Notes: generated by a model from the letters alone, not told the origin. A DNA stretch of 64,000 bases from Mediterranea massiliensis (GCA_015060685.1 SUXZ01000004.1:1-64000), one strand, 5' to 3'. Positions 17,829 through 27,446 are shown, numbered from the stretch's first letter. Numbers and translations: made by a program.

Positions 17829-18074
17829 AAAACATCCTATACAGAGATACCAAACATCCTACATAGTTGTGGCATTAAATCATCATGGCTGAAGTCTGAT
17901 TTGCATATTGGCGATGAAATAACAATCACTTTTGGTAACATTGACGAATCGAAGGTGTCAAAACCTATCTCCGTCAGGAATTTTAATGATGTTGAAGCCG
18001 AACGGCAATTAATGTTGGATTCGTATCGGGAATTAAAACAAGAATTATTGAAAGAAGGTTTGCTGAAGGAATAG
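17796..18074 (+). CDS. Hypothetical ORF, possibly a gene remnant (up to 92 aa)
   Basis: An open frame whose only long start is a GTG inside the tandem repeat; no ATG start precedes the part that looks coding (WLKSDLHIGDEITITFGNID through LMLDSYRELKQELLKEGLLKE). That part has a plausible beta-then-amphipathic-helix pattern. The lack of a proper start suggests a truncated gene whose 5' end was lost or replaced by the repeat. Family not recognised. Confidence 0.35.
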   Translation: MSRIANPSEPYKTSYTEIPNILHSCGIKSSWLKSDLHIGDEITITFGNIDESKVSKPISVRNFNDVEAERQLMLDSYRELKQELLKEGLLKE

Positions 18075-18126
18075 CGAACTACCAATAAAAATCGCCCGAT
18101 TTATACTATTACCCCAAAAATAAATG

Positions 18127-18134
18127 TATCTTTG
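18127..18134 (+). promoter_or_regulatory. -7 box for the GSCFA gene
   Basis: TATCTTTG matches TAnnTTTG. A start near 18141 rules out the upstream TTG (18132) as initiation codon. Confidence 0.5.
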
Positions 18135-18155
18135 CAATCTACAAAAAAGATTGTA

Positions 18156-19154
18156 ATGATGAATTTGTTTACCACCGTCGATATACCCGCTTTGCCCTCC
18201 TTGACGCATGCCCACCAGCTGATGCTGATAGGCTCTTGCTTTGCTACCGAGATGGGCGAGCGATTGCAACGCGCCAAGTTTGCATGCGATGTAAACCCTT
18301 ATGGCGTGTTGTACAACCCCCTCTCCATTTCGCAAGCATTGAAGGAGATGCTGTCTGGAAAAGTTTATACAGTTACCGATTTGTATCAGCATGCCGATTG
18401 TTGGCATAGCCCGATGCATCATGGCGACTTCTCGGCACCTACCGCCGATGAGGCGTTGCAAGGCATCAACCGGCGGATTGCGATGGCTCACGACGAGTTG
18501 CAATCGCTTGATTACTTATTGCTTACTTTCGGAACATCTTGGGTGTACGAGGAGAAGGAGATGCATCGCATTGTAGGCAATTGCCATAAACTGCCCGAGC
18601 GTAACTTTGTGCGCCGACGATTGTCCGTCGAAGAAATCGTAAGCGAATACACATCGCTCTTTACCGGCATGACGGCTCGCAATCCGAAGTTGAAAGTCAT
18701 CCTCACCGTCAGCCCCATCCGCCATGTGCGCGATGGCTTGCACGACAATCAGCTGAGCAAAGCCACCCTGCTACTGGCCATCGACCAGTTGCAACAAGCC
18801 TTCTCCGAAAGGGTGTTTTACTTCCCTGCCTACGAGCTATTGATGGACGAACTTCGCGACTATCGTTTCTATGCCGACGACTTGGTGCATCCGTCGCCAA
18901 AAGCCGTCGAAATGGTATGGCAACGCTTTGTACAAGCCACTATGAATGCCGATACACAGCAACTGATGAAACAATGCAATAACCTTGCTCAAGCCTTGTC
19001 TCATCGCCCACTTCAGCCCCAAAGTGAAGAAAATAGACGGTTTTTGCAACAAATAATGTTAAATATAGAGGAACTTTCAGAAAAATATCCGTACTTAGAC
19101 TTCCAAAACGAGAAAACACTATGTCGTACACGATTGAACAACTTGCAGAAGTAA
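18156..19154 (+). CDS. GSCFA domain-containing protein
   Basis: A 332-aa cytoplasmic protein with the defining GSCFATEMG motif (about residues 20-28) followed by NPYGVLYNP. The family is an SGNH/GDSL-like hydrolase fold of unknown substrate; the GSCFA Ser would be the nucleophile and DDLVHPS near residue 250 the His/Asp pair. Start ATG 18156 (or 18159) is fixed by the promoter just upstream. Its last 34 bp overlap the murF-alr start, so the two are translationally coupled, pointing to a cell-envelope role. Confidence 0.85.
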   Translation: MMNLFTTVDIPALPSLTHAHQLMLIGSCFATEMGERLQRAKFACDVNPYGVLYNPLSISQALKEMLSGKVYTVTDLYQHADCWHSPMHHGDFSAPTADEALQGINRRIAMAHDELQSLDYLLLTFGTSWVYEEKEMHRIVGNCHKLPERNFVRRRLSVEEIVSEYTSLFTGMTARNPKLKVILTVSPIRHVRDGLHDNQLSKATLLLAIDQLQQAFSERVFYFPAYELLMDELRDYRFYADDLVHPSPKAVEMVWQRFVQATMNADTQQLMKQCNNLAQALSHRPLQPQSEENRRFLQQIMLNIEELSEKYPYLDFQNEKTLCRTRLNNLQK

Positions 19155-21607
19155 TCGGTGCCACCCGAAAAGGTGAGGCACCGGCGAGCATTGCCTGGCT
19201 ATTGACCGATAGCCGTTCGCTCAGTTTTCCGGAAGAGACACTCTTCTTTGCGTTGGTAAGCAAACGCAATAGCGGAGTGAAGTACATACCCGACCTGATT
19301 GAACGAGGCGTGAGAAACTTCGTCATCAGCCGCTCGGCCGCAACCAAAGAGAAGGAGCATCTTCCTGTCCAGCCAAACCTGAACTACTTGGTGGTGGATT
19401 CGCCTCTGAAAGCCCTCCAACAACTGGCCAAGTGGCACCGGGCTTCGTTCAATCTGCCCGTTGTAGGCATTACGGGTAGTAACGGTAAAACCATCGTTAA
19501 GGAGTGGTTGCATCAGTTGCTCACCGGCCATCGCATGGTGGTGCGCTCGCCACGAAGCTACAACTCGCAAGTGGGGGTGCCGCTATCCGTATGGCAACTC
19601 GATGAGCAAGCCGAAGTGGGCATTTTCGAAGCAGGTATCTCCGAGCCGGGCGAGATGGATGCTTTGCAAGCTATCTTAAAACCATCTATCGGTATTTTGA
19701 CAAACATCGGTGGCGCACACCAGGAGAATTTCTTCTCGTTGCAGGAAAAATGTTACGAAAAGCTGACGTTGTTCAAGGATTGCGACGTGGTGATATACGA
19801 TGCCGACAATGAGTTTATTGCCAATTGTGTGCAGAAGAGTATGTTGCCTGCTCGTGAGATAGCTTGGAGCAGACAAGATGCCGAGCGTCCGCTATACATC
19901 CGCCGCATCGAAAAGGCCGACGAATATACCCGCATCACCTATGTCTATCTGGGTATGGAGAATAGCTACCAACTACCCTTTATTGACGATGCATCCATCG
20001 AAAACTCATTGCATTGCCTGGCGGCATGTCTATACCTGATGCTTCCGCCCGAAGCGATTACCGAACGGATGGCGCACCTCGAGCCGGTGGCTATGCGCTT
20101 GGAGGTAAAAGAGGGTAAGCGGGGATGCCTCCTGATAAACGATAGCTACAATAGCGATTTGGCTTCGCTCGATATTGCACTCGACTTCCTCTATCGCCGC
20201 TCGTTGAGCAAAGGCCTGAAACGTACACTAATCCTATCCGACATCTTGCAAACGGGCAAGAACATCCCAACACTCTATAGGCAAGTGGCGCAATTGGTGC
20301 ATAGCCGTGGCATCGAACGCATCATCGGGGTGGGTAGCGAGATTGCTCTTTGTACGGAGATGTTCGAGATAGAAAAACAATTCTTCCCCACTACCGCCAA
20401 GTTGTTGCAAGCCATAGACAAAGGCGAAGTGAAGTTGCGCGACGAGATTATCCTGATAAAGGGCGCGCGGAAGTTTGGTTTCGACGAACTGACCGAGGTG
20501 CTTGAAAAGAAAGTACACGAAACCATCCTTGAGGTAAACTTGCAGGCCATGGTGGATAACTTGAACCGCTATCGTGCTTTCTTGCCGGCCGATACGAAGG
20601 TGACTTGCATGGTCAAGGCTTTTGCCTATGGTGCCGGTTCGTACGAAGTGGCAAAGACATTGCAAGAACATCGGGTGGACTATCTTGCCGTAGCCGTAGC
20701 CGACGAAGGCGCCGAGTTGCGACGGGCAGGAATCACGGCCAACATCATTATTATGGATCCGGAACTGACCGCCTTCAAAACCATGTTCGACTACAAACTT
20801 GAGCCGGAAGTATATAGCTTCCACCTGCTCGAAGCATTGATAAAGGCGGCCGAGAAGGAGGGGGTAAACAACTTGCCTATCCACGTGAAGATAGATACCG
20901 GTATGCATCGCTTGGGATTCGTACCCGAAGAGATGCCCCGACTCATCGAACGCTTGCGCACACAACGTGCCGTGATTGTACGTTCGGTATTCTCGCATTT
21001 TGTCGGTAGCGATTCGCCTCTGTTCGATGACTTCTCGCACGAACAGATAGCCAAATTTGAACAGGCTTCTGCTGCTTTGCAAGAAGCTTTTTCGCACAAG
21101 ATATTGCGCCACCTATGCAATACGGCCGGCATTGAGCGTTTCCCGGAGGCTCACTACGATATGGTGCGCTTGGGATTAGGTTTGTATGGCATCAGTCCCA
21201 TCGACAATACCATCTTGCATAATGTTAGCACGCTGAAGACAACCATCTTGCAGATACGCGATGTAGCAAGTGCCGATACGGTGGGGTATAGTCGCAAAGG
21301 GGTGTTGCAACGCCCTTCGCGAATAGCCGCCCTGCCCATTGGATATGCCGATGGTTTGAATCGCCATCTTGGAAATGGTGGTGCTTATTGCTTGGTGAAC
21401 GGACAAAAGGCTTATTATGTGGGAAATATCTGCATGGATGTATGCATGATTGATGTGACCGACATTGATTGTCGCGAAGGTGATATGGTGGAAATCTTTG
21501 GCGATAACCTGCCCATCACTCACTTGTCCGATGCGTTGGGAACCATCCCTTACGAGGTGCTCACTACCATCTCCAACCGGGTAAAGCGCGTCTATTTTCA
21601 AGGATAG
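19121..21607 (+). CDS. Bifunctional MurF ligase / alanine racemase
   Basis: An 828-aa fusion that makes the D-Ala pool and adds D-Ala-D-Ala to UDP-MurNAc-tripeptide. Residues about 1-455 are MurF-like with the ATP loop GITGSNGKTIVKEW (about 115) and NDSYNSDLASLDIAL. Residues about 460-828 are a PLP-dependent alanine racemase: the Schiff-base lysine lies in TCMVKAFAYGAGSYEV, with HVKIDTGMHRLGF and the C-terminal GYADGLNR and ICMDVCMIDVT blocks. This fusion is characteristic of Bacteroidales. It overlaps the upstream GSCFA gene by 34 bp. Confidence 0.95.
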   Translation: MSYTIEQLAEVIGATRKGEAPASIAWLLTDSRSLSFPEETLFFALVSKRNSGVKYIPDLIERGVRNFVISRSAATKEKEHLPVQPNLNYLVVDSPLKALQQLAKWHRASFNLPVVGITGSNGKTIVKEWLHQLLTGHRMVVRSPRSYNSQVGVPLSVWQLDEQAEVGIFEAGISEPGEMDALQAILKPSIGILTNIGGAHQENFFSLQEKCYEKLTLFKDCDVVIYDADNEFIANCVQKSMLPAREIAWSRQDAERPLYIRRIEKADEYTRITYVYLGMENSYQLPFIDDASIENSLHCLAACLYLMLPPEAITERMAHLEPVAMRLEVKEGKRGCLLINDSYNSDLASLDIALDFLYRRSLSKGLKRTLILSDILQTGKNIPTLYRQVAQLVHSRGIERIIGVGSEIALCTEMFEIEKQFFPTTAKLLQAIDKGEVKLRDEIILIKGARKFGFDELTEVLEKKVHETILEVNLQAMVDNLNRYRAFLPADTKVTCMVKAFAYGAGSYEVAKTLQEHRVDYLAVAVADEGAELRRAGITANIIIMDPELTAFKTMFDYKLEPEVYSFHLLEALIKAAEKEGVNNLPIHVKIDTGMHRLGFVPEEMPRLIERLRTQRAVIVRSVFSHFVGSDSPLFDDFSHEQIAKFEQASAALQEAFSHKILRHLCNTAGIERFPEAHYDMVRLGLGLYGISPIDNTILHNVSTLKTTILQIRDVASADTVGYSRKGVLQRPSRIAALPIGYADGLNRHLGNGGAYCLVNGQKAYYVGNICMDVCMIDVTDIDCREGDMVEIFGDNLPITHLSDALGTIPYEVLTTISNRVKRVYFQG

Positions 21608-21631
21608 TTGCTGAAATCGGTATTTTTATAT

Positions 21632-21639
21632 TATATTTG
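21632..21639 (+). promoter_or_regulatory. -7 box for tatA
   Basis: TATATTTG with a GTTG (21607-21610) 21 bp upstream. Transcription from about 21646 would leave only a very short leader if ATG 21655 is used, which favours ATG 21664 or a later start. Confidence 0.45.
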
Positions 21640-21654
21640 CAATTAAATTAATTA

Positions 21655-21876
21655 ATGAAAGTTATGAAAAGCATATTTTTATTTATGAATTTGGGTGCTT
21701 CAGAACTCATAATCCTCTTGTTGGTAATCCTGTTGTTGTTTGGTGGTAAGAAAATTCCCGAACTGATGAAAGGATTGGGTAAAGGTGTGAAGAGTTTTAA
21801 AGAGGGCGTGAACGAAGCAAAAGACGAAATCAACAAGGCAAAAGACGAGATTAAAGAGGACGTGGAAAGTAAGTGA
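21655..21876 (+). CDS. tatA: Twin-arginine translocase subunit TatA
   Basis: Up to 73 aa: a short N-terminus, one membrane helix (ASELIILLLVILLLFGG), the hinge KKIPELM, then an amphipathic helix and a charged tail of EAKDEINKAKDEIKED. Methionines at 21664 and 21685 are alternative starts; most TatA proteins begin just before the helix, so the true protein may be shorter. TatA forms the translocation pore for folded twin-arginine substrates. Followed by tatC. Confidence 0.9.
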   Translation: MKVMKSIFLFMNLGASELIILLLVILLLFGGKKIPELMKGLGKGVKSFKEGVNEAKDEINKAKDEIKEDVESK

Positions 21877-21947
21877 TTAGCCGTTTTTAGTGTTTAGTGA
21901 TTAGCCGATTTTATCACTTATCACTAACCGTTAATCGCTAAATATTT
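21877..21947. repeat. Heptamer repeat hairpin between tatA and tatC
   Basis: GTTTAGTGATTAGCC and the downstream CTAACCGTTAATCGCTAAA form an inverted repeat, with CACTTATCACTAACC units between. Same family as 187-247. It could form a hairpin in the tatA-tatC mRNA. Confidence 0.7.
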
Positions 21948-21954
21948 TTTGTCT

Positions 21955-22746
21955 ATGGCTGCTCCGGAGATGAGTTTTTGGGATCACTTGGACGTGTTGC
22001 GCCAAGTGCTGTTTCGCATTTTGGGTGTATGGCTCGTGTTGGCCGTAGCCTACTTCGTTGCTATGCCTTTTCTCTTCGATCAAGTCATCCTTGCCCCTTG
22101 CCGTAACGACTTCTTCTTCTATCAGTTACTGCGCGACGTGGGTGCTTATTTCAACCTTTCGGGCGACTTCTTTACACAAACATTCAGTGTAAAGCTGATA
22201 AACATCAATCTTGCCGCCCCCTTCTTTATCCACATGTCCACCGCCTTTTGGATGTCGGTGGTAACGGCTACTCCTTACCTCTTTTATGAATTGTGGAAAT
22301 TCGTCAGCCCCGCTCTCTATCCCAACGAACGTAAAGGAGTGAAGAAGGCTCTCTGCTTGGGCACGGTAATGTTCTTTGCCGGTGTGGTTATCGGCTATTT
22401 CATGGTTTATCCCTTGACTCTTCGTTTCCTCTCTACCTATCAACTCAGCACGGCCATCGAGAATCAGATATCCTTGAACTCCTACATCGATAATTTCATG
22501 ATGTTGGTGCTTTGTATGGGCTTGGCTTTCGAACTTCCGTTAGTCACTTGGTTGCTTTCGTTGCTGGGGTTGGTACATAAGGAGTTTTTGAAGAAATATC
22601 GTCGGCATGCCGTTGTGTTGCTCGTTATCCTTGCCGCGGTCATTACTCCTACGGGCGATCCCTTTACACTTACCATTGTAGCCGTGCCGTTATACCTGCT
22701 TTATGAGCTCAGCATTCGCATGGTGAAATGCAAACCAGCCACCTGA
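21955..22746 (+). CDS. tatC: Twin-arginine translocase subunit TatC
   Basis: A 263-aa polytopic membrane protein, the Tat substrate receptor. ATG 21955 is chosen over a TTG two codons upstream. The N-terminal MSFWDHLDVLRQVLFR and the later SPALYPNERKGVKKAL and ITPTGDPFTLTIVAVPLYLLYEL are classic TatC. There is no tatB in the window, as in other Bacteroidetes. It overlaps the next gene by 19 bp. Confidence 0.95.
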   Translation: MAAPEMSFWDHLDVLRQVLFRILGVWLVLAVAYFVAMPFLFDQVILAPCRNDFFFYQLLRDVGAYFNLSGDFFTQTFSVKLININLAAPFFIHMSTAFWMSVVTATPYLFYELWKFVSPALYPNERKGVKKALCLGTVMFFAGVVIGYFMVYPLTLRFLSTYQLSTAIENQISLNSYIDNFMMLVLCMGLAFELPLVTWLLSLLGLVHKEFLKKYRRHAVVLLVILAAVITPTGDPFTLTIVAVPLYLLYELSIRMVKCKPAT

Positions 22747-25733
22747 CGATGGAAACCATCAAACGACTTCGGGTTTGCTTTCACGAGGCAGACAATACCT
22801 ATTTATATGTATCGCGTAGAGGCGATGACACGACTACACGCCTCTCTGTTCGCTATAATGTAGCGGGCATAAACGATGCGTTTGCGCCAACGTGTGATTT
22901 GTTATGGCCTGGTGCTACGTTGAACTTACTCGATGTGGCGGTGGATGAACAAGGCATTCTTACACCTCGTTTATTTATTTTAGAGCCCGATTACTTGTTA
23001 GACATCAGTTCGCTGGCCGAGTGTTTCCGTGAGTATGGACACCATCCGGCCAACTATATGCACGCCCGCTTGCAACCGTCCGAAAACACCATGCCATTGC
23101 TATTGGGAAACATTGCCAACCTCTTTTTGGACGAGTGGATACATAGCGAAGAGGAGCCCGATTACCTGACGGTGATGAAAAAGGCATTCCGTAGTTACCC
23201 GATTGAATTGGCATCGTGCATCGATTTGCAAAATACCCTTAAGGAAAAAGAATTTTTCCAGGCATGCAAAATGCATTTCGAACACATACGGCAAATCGTG
23301 AACGAATCATTTGGGTTGCCTGACTATCGTTTGAATAAGCACGATGCTTTGTTGGAGCCCTCCTTTATCTGCGAGCCGTTAGGATTGCAAGGTCGTTTGG
23401 ACTATATGCAACGCGACATGAGTGCGTTCATCGAGATGAAGTCGGGTAAGGCCGATGAGTTTTCACGCCGCGGCGGTGTGTTGCCTAAAGAGAACAATGG
23501 CGTGCAGATGTTGCTTTATCAGGCTGTACTTCAATACTCGATGGGACGGAATCATGCGGATGTGAAGCCTTATTTACTATACACTCGCTATCCGTTGCTT
23601 TGTCCGGCAAGTGAATCTGTTTCGTGGAAGAAACTGTCGGAAGTGCTTGATGCTCGTAATCTCATTGTAGCCAACGAATATGCCATTCAATTAAGGAATA
23701 ATCCGGCTTATGTGGCCGAAAAGATAAAGGAAATCACCCCCGATGTATTGAACCAACGAGGGGTGAATAGTGTGTTATGGCAACGATATCAAGCACCACA
23801 AATAGCTGCCTTTGGTGAAAAGATAAAGACCCTATCGGGTTTAGAGTACGACTACTTCTGCGCGCTTTACAACTTCATTACTTGTGAGTTATACTTAAGC
23901 AAGGCCGGTGAATCGGACTATGAGCGTTATGCAAGTGCTTCGGCTTTGTGGTTGGCTTCGTGGGAACAGAAGTGCATGGCGGGAGAGATACTTTACGACT
24001 TGCGGTTGGTGGACAACCAGGCGCATCGGATGCGCAAGCCCTATCTGTTGTTGAAACAACAAACGGATACAGATACCGCCGAATGGTTGTCCAATTTCCG
24101 TTTGGGCGATGCCGTGGTGCTTTATCAACGCAATCATCCCTCCGATAATGTAACCAATAAACAGGTGTTCAAAGGTAACATCGAAATCCTTTCCGATGGT
24201 GAGGTGGGCGTGCGTTTGCGCTCGCCACAACGCAACAGGCACGTATTGTCTCCGGATAGCCTTTATGCCATCGAACACGACTACATGGACACGGCATTCC
24301 GAAGCATGTATCAAGGCCTGGCAACCTTCTTGGATGCACCGGCCGATCGTCGTGACTTGTTGTTGGGTGTGCGCCCTCCAATGTTCGACTCCTCTTTGGA
24401 TGATGAGATAGCCTCTGCTACCGATGACTTCATGCGGGTGGCCTTGAAGGCCAAAGCGGCTCAGGATTACTTCTTGCTGATAGGCCCTCCGGGTACGGGC
24501 AAGACATCGCGTGCTTTGCGCCGGATGGTGGAGCTCTTCCATGCCGATGGCAAACAGTTGTTGCTGATGGCCTATACCAATCGGGCGGTAGATGAGATAT
24601 GCAAGGCGTTGGCTTCCATTCAGCCTCCTTTGGATTTTATCCGCATGGGTAGTGAGTTGGCTTGCGATGAACACTATCGCTCACACTTGGTAGAGGAGGT
24701 GTTGGCCGATTGTGCTAACCGCCGGCAAGTGCAGCAACGGTTGTCCGATTGTCGCATCTTTGTGGGAACCGTGGCAACACTATCCAACAAACCCGACCTT
24801 TTCCGCTTGAAACACTTCGATGTAGCGATTATCGATGAGGCTTCACAGATATTGGAACCGCAACTGCTTGGTTTGCTTTGTCAACGGGATGCATCCGGCA
24901 AAAAGGCTATCGATAAGTTTGTCATGATTGGCGACCACAAACAACTTCCGGCGGTGGTGTTGCAACCCGATGAACAGACTGAAGTGTGCAACGAGGATTT
25001 GCGTAAGATGGGCCTGACCAATTTACGTCATTCGCTTTTCGAACGTTTGTATCGTTCGCCTCATACCTCTTCGCGATCGGTCGATATGCTTTGCCGGCAA
25101 GGGCGGATGAATCCACAAGTGGCATACTTCCCCAACGATGCTTTTTATGCCGGTAAGTTGGAGATTGTGGGCCTACCTCATCAATGCGACGAATTGTCTA
25201 TGCCTAAGACTACAGATGAGTTGACGGATTATCTGGGTAAGCGTGTTGCTTTCCATCCCTCTATCCCCGAACCGCAACAGATGCCTTTGAAGTACAATCG
25301 GTGCGAGGCGGAGTGGATTGCCCGCTTGTCTGTAGCCATCTATCACCATTATATGGATGTCTATGGCGAGTTTATACCCAATACAACGTTGGGTATTATC
25401 GCCCCATACCGTAATCAGATTGCATTGATTCGACGCGAGTTGGCTAATACCGGTATCGAAGCCTTGTGCCGCATTCATGTGGATACGGTAGAGCGTTTTC
25501 AAGGTAGCGAACGCGATGTAATTATCTACTCATTCTGTGTCAATCATCCGTCGCAATTGAAGTTCCTTTCTAACTTGATCGAGGATGATGGTGTGTTGAT
25601 TGACCGTAAACTGAATGTCGCACTTACCCGGGCACGCAAGCAGATGTTTCTTACCGGGGTGCCCGAATTGCTTGAACAAAACCCAATCTATGCGCGTTTG
25701 ATGAATAGTTTGCAAGTAAAAGTGAAAAAATAG
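22728..25733 (+). CDS. Dna2-like nuclease-helicase (PD-(D/E)XK + SF1 helicase)
   Basis: A 1001-aa protein. The N-terminal half has a PD-(D/E)XK nuclease core: GRLDYM (about 221-226), then IEMKSGKAD (about 233-241) and NGVQMLLYQAVLQYS. The C-terminal half is an SF1 (Upf1/Dna2 type) helicase: Walker [11 protein letters not shown] (about 586), AYTNRAVDEIC, VGTVATL, Walker B IIDEASQ (about 701), GDHKQLPAVVLQ, and final motifs APYRNQ, VDTVERFQGSERDVII and LNVALTRARKQMFL. Dna2 proteins process DNA ends and flaps. The cysteine pattern of the Fe-S cluster seen in Dna2/Cas4 is not clear. Its 5' end overlaps tatC; co-transcription with tat genes is likely. An alternative start is ATG 22749. Confidence 0.85.
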   Translation: MQTSHLTMETIKRLRVCFHEADNTYLYVSRRGDDTTTRLSVRYNVAGINDAFAPTCDLLWPGATLNLLDVAVDEQGILTPRLFILEPDYLLDISSLAECFREYGHHPANYMHARLQPSENTMPLLLGNIANLFLDEWIHSEEEPDYLTVMKKAFRSYPIELASCIDLQNTLKEKEFFQACKMHFEHIRQIVNESFGLPDYRLNKHDALLEPSFICEPLGLQGRLDYMQRDMSAFIEMKSGKADEFSRRGGVLPKENNGVQMLLYQAVLQYSMGRNHADVKPYLLYTRYPLLCPASESVSWKKLSEVLDARNLIVANEYAIQLRNNPAYVAEKIKEITPDVLNQRGVNSVLWQRYQAPQIAAFGEKIKTLSGLEYDYFCALYNFITCELYLSKAGESDYERYASASALWLASWEQKCMAGEILYDLRLVDNQAHRMRKPYLLLKQQTDTDTAEWLSNFRLGDAVVLYQRNHPSDNVTNKQVFKGNIEILSDGEVGVRLRSPQRNRHVLSPDSLYAIEHDYMDTAFRSMYQGLATFLDAPADRRDLLLGVRPPMFDSSLDDEIASATDDFMRVALKAKAAQDYFLLIGPPGTGKTSRALRRMVELFHADGKQLLLMAYTNRAVDEICKALASIQPPLDFIRMGSELACDEHYRSHLVEEVLADCANRRQVQQRLSDCRIFVGTVATLSNKPDLFRLKHFDVAIIDEASQILEPQLLGLLCQRDASGKKAIDKFVMIGDHKQLPAVVLQPDEQTEVCNEDLRKMGLTNLRHSLFERLYRSPHTSSRSVDMLCRQGRMNPQVAYFPNDAFYAGKLEIVGLPHQCDELSMPKTTDELTDYLGKRVAFHPSIPEPQQMPLKYNRCEAEWIARLSVAIYHHYMDVYGEFIPNTTLGIIAPYRNQIALIRRELANTGIEALCRIHVDTVERFQGSERDVIIYSFCVNHPSQLKFLSNLIEDDGVLIDRKLNVALTRARKQMFLTGVPELLEQNPIYARLMNSLQVKVKK

Positions 25734-25741
25734 TAAACTTA

Positions 25742-25773
25742 TTTGCTCTTTTTTCGGCTTTCTCCTATCTTTG
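25742..25773 (+). promoter_or_regulatory. Sigma-ABfr-type promoter of glnA
   Basis: -33 TTTG (25742-25745) and -7 TATCTTTG (25766-25773) with an ideal 20-bp spacer. Transcription would start near 25780, giving a leader of about 30 nt. Confidence 0.75.
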
Positions 25774-25811
25774 AGGCAACTTTTATCGAAATTAACTAAT
25801 ACTTATATACT

Positions 25812-27314
25812 ATGAGCCAAGAACTGATTATGAATGCCAACCCATTGGTGGCATTTTTGAAAAAGCCGGCTACGCAATTTACGAAGGCCGACATTATTTC
25901 CTACATTCAGGAAAATGAAATTACCATGGTGAACTTCATGTATCCGGCAGGTGATGGCCGTTTGAAGACACTGAACTTCGTGATTAATAATCTGGAATAT
26001 CTGGACACGATCCTCACTTGTGGCGAGCGTGTGGATGGTTCAAGCCTCTTCTCGTTTATCGAAGCGGGTAGTAGCGACCTCTATGTTGTGCCTCGTTTCC
26101 GTACGGCTTTCGTCGATCCGTTTGCCAACGAACCGACCATCGCCATGCTTTGTTCATTCTTTAACAAGGATGGTCAGCCCTTGGAAAGTTCTCCCGAATA
26201 TACCTTGCACAAAGCTTGCCGTGCCTTCAACGAAGTTACCGGCATGGAATTCCAAGCCATGGGCGAGTTGGAGTATTATGTAATTGCCCCCGATGCCGGA
26301 TTGTTCCCTGCCGTTGACCAAAAGGGTTATCACGAGTCGGGTCCTTATGCAAAGTTCAATGCGTTCCGCAAAGAGTGTATGACCTATATCGCCAAGGCCG
26401 GCGGTATGATTAAGTATGGTCACTCGGAAGTGGGTAACTTTACGCTCGAAGAGAATATCTACGAACAGAACGAAATAGAATTCTTGCCAATCTATGCCGA
26501 ATATGCAGCCGAACAATTATTGATTGCCAAATGGATTATCCGTAACTTGGGTTATGAATATGGTTACGATGTAACCTTTGCTCCGAAGATTACTGCTGGA
26601 AAGGCCGGTTCGGGCTTGCACATCCACATGCGCATCATGAAGGATGGAGTAAACCAAATGTTGTCGGGCGGTATCCTTTCAGAAACTGCACGCAAGGCCA
26701 TTGCTGGTATGATGACACTTGCACCATCAATTACCGCCTTTGGTAATACCAATCCTACATCCTATTTCCGTTTGGTTCCTCATCAGGAAGCACCGACCAA
26801 TATCTGTTGGGGCGACCGTAACCGTTCGGTACTTGTACGCGTACCATTGGGCTGGACGGCTAAAACCGATATGTGCGCATTGGCCAATCCGTTGGAAGAA
26901 CCGAAGGTGTTGGATACAACACAAAAGCAAACCGTGGAAATGCGCTCACCGGATGGTTCGGCAGACATCTATCAGCTGATTGCCGGTTTGGCCGTTGCTT
27001 GCCGTCATGGTTTTGAAATCAACAATGCATTGGAAGTAGCATCTAATACCTATGTGGATGTGAATATCCATAAGGCAGAGAATGCCGATAAGTTGGCTAA
27101 GTTGGCACAATTGCCCGTTAGTTGTAGCGAGTCGGCCGATTGCTTGGAAGCACAACGTGCCGTTTATGAGAAATACAACGTATTCAGCCCGGCGATGATC
27201 GATGGTATCATCAAGAAGTTGAAAGCATACGATGACTCATACCTCCGTGCCGAAGTGGAACTGAATCCGGAAGCCATGCTTAGCATGGTTCGTAAATACT
27301 TCCATTGCGGATAA
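25812..27314 (+). CDS. glnA: Glutamine synthetase
   Basis: A 500-aa cytoplasmic enzyme forming glutamine from glutamate, ammonia and ATP. Visible family features: FMYPAGDGRLKTLNF, DGSSLFSFIEAGSSDLYVVP in the beta-grasp domain, the catalytic-domain MGELEYYV, GHSEVGNFTLEENIYEQNEIEF, GSGLHIHM (ammonia/ATP site) and NPTSYFRLVPHQEAPTNI with the arginines that follow. It is monocistronic with its own promoter and ends at two hairpins. Confidence 0.95.
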   Translation: MSQELIMNANPLVAFLKKPATQFTKADIISYIQENEITMVNFMYPAGDGRLKTLNFVINNLEYLDTILTCGERVDGSSLFSFIEAGSSDLYVVPRFRTAFVDPFANEPTIAMLCSFFNKDGQPLESSPEYTLHKACRAFNEVTGMEFQAMGELEYYVIAPDAGLFPAVDQKGYHESGPYAKFNAFRKECMTYIAKAGGMIKYGHSEVGNFTLEENIYEQNEIEFLPIYAEYAAEQLLIAKWIIRNLGYEYGYDVTFAPKITAGKAGSGLHIHMRIMKDGVNQMLSGGILSETARKAIAGMMTLAPSITAFGNTNPTSYFRLVPHQEAPTNICWGDRNRSVLVRVPLGWTAKTDMCALANPLEEPKVLDTTQKQTVEMRSPDGSADIYQLIAGLAVACRHGFEINNALEVASNTYVDVNIHKAENADKLAKLAQLPVSCSESADCLEAQRAVYEKYNVFSPAMIDGIIKKLKAYDDSYLRAEVELNPEAMLSMVRKYFHCG

Positions 27315-27338
27315 TACATTCCTATACTGATTATATAC

Positions 27339-27377
27339 GCCCCTTGTCAGATTACCTTTCTGGCAAGGGGCATGTTT
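27339..27377 (+). terminator. Terminator of glnA
   Basis: GCCCCTTG...CAAGGGGC hairpin with a TTTT tail. Confidence 0.75.
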
Positions 27378-27410
27378 TGTCTGGTTGTTGTTATTAGGAT
27401 ATTATCCTGC

Positions 27411-27446
27411 AAAAAAAGCCTGCACCCTTGTGGATGCAGGCTCTTT
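27411..27446. terminator. Bidirectional terminator between glnA and the susD gene
   Basis: AGCCTGCA...TGCAGGCT stem with seven A on the left and CTCTTTT on the right, so it can end transcription from either strand; it lies 21 bp past the susD stop. Confidence 0.8.

Noticed and set aside
18132..18155. Earlier start (TTG) for the GSCFA gene
   Set aside because: It lies within the -7 promoter element and before the expected transcription start.
23895..24674. 259-aa open frame opposite the Dna2-like gene
   Set aside because: Mirror of a strongly coding helicase region with no promoter or motifs.
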